Assembly (NCBI GenBank): GCA_028281485.1
Contig: JANQJT010000247.1
Coordinates: forward strand, 1-7,693
Length of the DNA stretch: 7,693 nt
Direction of reading: 5' to 3'
From: Phycisphaeraceae bacterium
Lineage (GTDB): Bacteria; Planctomycetota; Phycisphaerae; Phycisphaerales; Zrk34
The translations under genes were made by a program, and so were the position numbers. The notes below the pieces were generated by a model. The model did not search any database, was not told the origin of the DNA, and saw only the letters and a program-made list of their open reading frames with translations. Below are positions 5,316 through 7,693 of this stretch, piece by piece. The first letter of the stretch is position 1. Each line of letters starts with the position of its first letter.

Positions 5316-6188
5316 ATGCTCGGCAAAGCCATCAAAGTCGGCCTGATTGTCACCGCGGCCGGTGTCGTCGTCGGCGTGGCGCTGTTCGGCGCCGAGGCCT
5401 TCAGTTACGCACGCACATCCGTCAACCAGTTCCGCCAAGCCGCCAAGGACAACGTCCCCATCGAGTTTGAGCTCGCCCGCGCCAAGGACCTGATCGATCA
5501 GATCGTCCCCGAGATGCAGGCGAACATCACGCTCATCGCCCGCGAGGAAGTCGAGATCGACAAGCTGCAACGCGACATCAACGCCTCCGTCAAGTCCGTC
5601 GCCGACCAGCGCAACCGACTCGCCCGACTCCGCAACATGCTCGACGGCCACCAGACACACTTCACCCTCGCCAACAACGTCACCTACTCCCGCGCCCAGG
5701 TCCGCAACGACCTCACGCGCTGCTTCGACCGTGTCAAGGAAGCCGAGCTCGTCCTCGAAGGCAAGCAGAAGCTGCTCAACACGCGACAGCACAACCTCGC
5801 CGTCGCCATCGACGCCCTCGAGAAGACCCGTCACCGCAAGGCCGTGCTCGAAGACCGCGTCGAGGCCCTCACCGGTCAGTACAACCTGGTCAAGGCCGCC
5901 AACGTCGAGGGCCAACCCAACTTCGACGCCACCAAGCTCGCCAAGGCCGACAAGCTCATCAAGCAGATCCAGACCCGTCTGGACGTCGCCGAACGCGTGC
6001 TCGCGCACCAGTCGAAGTTCGTCGAGCACATCCCCCTGGATCAGCCCATCGACGAAGCGGAACTGATCAGCGAGGTCGACGAGTTCCTAACCCCGTCGCA
6101 GACCCAGCCCGACACCGTGCTCACCATCGAGCAGCACGCCAGGGCTCAGGGGCACGAAAACCTCCTGGCCGATCGCAACAACGACTGA
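5316..6188 (+). CDS. Membrane-anchored coiled-coil protein, planctomycete-type hypothetical
   Basis: The protein has 290 residues. A short basic N-terminus leads into one hydrophobic segment (about 8-25, VGLIVTAAGVVVGVALFG), probably an uncleaved anchor. A motif I associate with planctomycete homologues follows: SYARTSVNQFRQAAKDNVPIEFELARAKDLI, split across residues 30-60. Long heptad-rich helices span about 50-110, 125-190 and 205-240 (many Leu/Ile/Val at a/d positions, high Lys/Arg/Glu/Gln). The C-terminal 50 residues are acidic and probably disordered. No enzymatic motif is visible. It may be a filamentous or scaffold-like envelope protein; general SMC- or PspA-like similarity would come from the coiled coil alone. 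It has a good ribosome binding site. The next gene starts 90 nt downstream on the same strand, probably with its own promoter. Confidence 0.88.
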   Translation: MLGKAIKVGLIVTAAGVVVGVALFGAEAFSYARTSVNQFRQAAKDNVPIEFELARAKDLIDQIVPEMQANITLIAREEVEIDKLQRDINASVKSVADQRNRLARLRNMLDGHQTHFTLANNVTYSRAQVRNDLTRCFDRVKEAELVLEGKQKLLNTRQHNLAVAIDALEKTRHRKAVLEDRVEALTGQYNLVKAANVEGQPNFDATKLAKADKLIKQIQTRLDVAERVLAHQSKFVEHIPLDQPIDEAELISEVDEFLTPSQTQPDTVLTIEQHARAQGHENLLADRNND

Positions 6189-6228
6189 GCCGGTCGTCCG
6201 TTTATCAGGGATGCACACGCATCACGGG

Positions 6229-6234
6229 TATACT
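6229..6234 (+). promoter_or_regulatory. Possible -10 box upstream of the FHA-like gene
   Basis: TATACT preceded by GGG lies in the 90-nt gap after the coiled-coil gene. It would start transcription near 6241, leaving a leader of about 38 nt before GTG 6279. No recognisable -35 box lies 16-18 nt upstream. No intrinsic terminator is seen between the two genes, so readthrough could also supply the second gene. Confidence 0.4.
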
Positions 6235-6278
6235 CAACAGCGTCGCATCCACGCGACCCAGCCCGAAAGGCCACGGCG

Positions 6279-7693
6279 GTGATCAATCTGAGACTGAAAC
6301 AAGTCCAGTGCGCACTCACGGACGGTCTGCTCGACGAGGCCTACCGCCTCGCTCAGGATCGGACCGTCCGTGAGCACCGCGACGGCCAAAGGCTCCGGGC
6401 CAAAATCGCCGACGCACTCACCCGCCGCGCCACCCACCACCTCCAGGCCGACCGACTCGACGACGCCGACGCCGACTGCCAACGCGCCGCCCAACTCGCG
6501 GGCTCAACACCCCACATCGCCGAACTCCGCGCCCGACTCGATCAGGCCCTTCAAGAACGCAGCCAATCCCGGCAGACCCACGCCCACCGCAACCGCCTCG
6601 CCCGCCAGGCCCTCCGCGCCGGTCGCCATTCACAAGGCCTGCAACTGCTCAACGACACCTCGACCCACACGCCCAGCACCCGCGCCCTGGCGATGGAGAT
6701 CGACATGCACCGTCGCAGCACCCAACAAGCCGCCGCGCTCGCCGCCGACGCACTGAAGCGCGGCGAACTCGAGCAGGCCGTCGCACACCTCGCCAGCATC
6801 CCCCAAGACACCCACGCGCAAGACATCATCGAGCTGCGACGCAAGCTCATCGAACAATCCATCCAACAGATTCACGAAGACATCAACGCCGCACGCCTCC
6901 CCCGCGCCTTCGCGCTCTACGACACGCTCGGCAAGCTCAACGCCAACCGCGCCGGGCTCAACGAACTGACGTACCACCTCAACGACTGCCGCGACGCCTG
7001 GCGTCTCGCCGAAGCAGGCCGCTACCGCGAAGCCGCCCACCGTCTCCACCGCATCGCGCCCCACTACCCCAAAGCCAGGTGGATCAACGACACCATCACC
7101 CAACTCACCGACGCCGCCGAACACACCGAACGCGTCCATCAAAGCCCCCTCGGCCAGCTCTGCTATATAATGGATCACCCAGCAGCTCAGGAACCGGGGA
7201 TCGGCCGTACCGCTCTTTCCGCTTCCGAATGGCGCGACAACCAACCCGATCGCGTCGCCCAACCCATCAACATGCAACCACCCGTCAGCCCCCAACCCGT
7301 CGAGAACACCCTCCTCCGCATCGACGGCATCGGCAGCTACCTGCTCGCGCCCGGCCCCGTCACCACCATCGGCCCCATCAGCTCCAAGCACCGCCCACAG
7401 GTCGGCCTCGTCGCCGATCCCACCCTCCCCGTCTTCTCCATCGAACGCTGCGACGACGACTTCATCGCCGCCTGCCCCCAACCCCTCCGCGTCAACGACA
7501 CCGCCGCCACCCAACACCTGCTCCGCCACAACGACAAGCTCGCCCTCACCCCGCGCTGCCGACTCAAGTTCACCCGCCCCAACGCCGCCTCCACCACCGC
7601 CGTCGTCCAGCTCGCCGGCTCACGCCTGCCCCAGGGCGACGTCCGCAACATCGTCCTCATGGGCCGCGAACTCGTCATCGCCAACCACGCCGG
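6279..7693 (+). CDS. Alpha-helical (TPR-like) protein with degenerate FHA-like domain, 3'-truncated
   Basis: The frame is open from GTG 6279 to the window end: 471 residues, C-terminus not seen. The start is supported by GAAAGG at 6265-6270 with an 8-nt spacer; no in-frame ATG lies nearby upstream. Residues 1-285 are almost wholly helical, with repeated short helix pairs rich in Ala, Leu, Arg and Glu (DALKRGELEQAVAHLASI; AWRLAEAGRYREAAHRLHRI), resembling TPR-like solenoid units. A linker of about 60 residues follows. Residues about 345-440 look like an FHA beta-sandwich (LLRIDGIGSYLL, VTTIG, DFIAACPQPLRVND, LLRHNDKLAL, CRLKFTRP). The canonical GR and SxxH residues are missing: TIGPIS stands where TIGR is expected, and LPVFSIE where S-R-x-H is expected. 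A further conserved-looking segment starts at about 450 (LPQGDVRNIVLMGRELVIA). I associate this architecture with planctomycete proteins of unknown function. Confidence 0.85.
   Translation, partial: MINLRLKQVQCALTDGLLDEAYRLAQDRTVREHRDGQRLRAKIADALTRRATHHLQADRLDDADADCQRAAQLAGSTPHIAELRARLDQALQERSQSRQTHAHRNRLARQALRAGRHSQGLQLLNDTSTHTPSTRALAMEIDMHRRSTQQAAALAADALKRGELEQAVAHLASIPQDTHAQDIIELRRKLIEQSIQQIHEDINAARLPRAFALYDTLGKLNANRAGLNELTYHLNDCRDAWRLAEAGRYREAAHRLHRIAPHYPKARWINDTITQLTDAAEHTERVHQSPLGQLCYIMDHPAAQEPGIGRTALSASEWRDNQPDRVAQPINMQPPVSPQPVENTLLRIDGIGSYLLAPGPVTTIGPISSKHRPQVGLVADPTLPVFSIERCDDDFIAACPQPLRVNDTAATQHLLRHNDKLALTPRCRLKFTRPNAASTTAVVQLAGSRLPQGDVRNIVLMGRELVIANHA

Noticed and set aside
2650..5346. 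An 898-codon open frame on the + strand, preceded by GGGGGAG and starting ATG-ATG
   Set aside because: It runs antisense through both the GH30 and mog genes, whose motifs are unmistakable, and its product is extremely Arg/His/Pro/Leu-rich. It also crosses the strong terminator at 2706-2741. It is a shadow of GC-rich third positions.
6630..7529. A 299-codon open frame on the - strand opposite the FHA-like gene
   Set aside because: Gly/Val/Ala/Glu-rich shadow composition. The + strand frame from 6279 is open to the window end with a ribosome binding site and recognisable helical and FHA-like regions.
1..7693. Search for CRISPR arrays, insertion sequences, tRNA genes and phage or defence genes
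   Set aside because: No regularly spaced repeats, transposase motifs, terminal inverted repeats, complete tRNA cloverleaf or defence-gene signatures were seen on either strand.

Overview
The window is GC-rich DNA with strong G/C preference at third codon positions. The two proteins at its right end resemble conserved planctomycete types: a long membrane-anchored coiled-coil protein, and an alpha-helical protein with a degenerate FHA-like domain. I infer a planctomycete, most likely of the Phycisphaerae, from protein resemblance only; there is no rRNA to confirm it.

Left block (1-2334, + strand): the 3' end of a conserved hypothetical gene, a single-pass membrane protein with a YfgM/TPR_21-like periplasmic region, and an RluD-type 23S rRNA pseudouridine synthase. 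The genes lie 8 nt apart and then overlap by an ATGA, so this is probably one operon.

Centre (2335-2741): about 400 nt with no convincing gene. It holds a sigma-70-like promoter, about 255 nt that fold by hand into several GC-rich helices (a three-way junction at the 5' end, a 12-bp long-range helix and a 3' stem), and a very strong intrinsic terminator. The predicted transcription start coincides with the first base of the first helix. This looks like a stand-alone structured non-coding RNA of about 290 nt. I could not match it to RNase P RNA, tmRNA, SRP RNA, 6S RNA or a riboswitch class. It is the strongest candidate here for something undescribed.

Middle block (4983-2740, - strand): a MogA-type molybdopterin adenylyltransferase followed 60 nt later by a secreted GH30-family glycoside hydrolase with both catalytic glutamates. 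The hydrolase converges on the ncRNA, and its stop codon lies in the ncRNA terminator's T-run. A 332-nt divergent intergenic region with a possible -10 box and an operator-like inverted repeat precedes mog.

Right block (5316-7693, + strand): the coiled-coil membrane protein, then a possible promoter, then a GTG-started gene open to the window end. The latter encodes a long helical, TPR-like N-terminal region and an FHA-like beta domain that lacks the usual phosphothreonine-binding residues. The two may act together at the envelope, but that is inference from adjacency.
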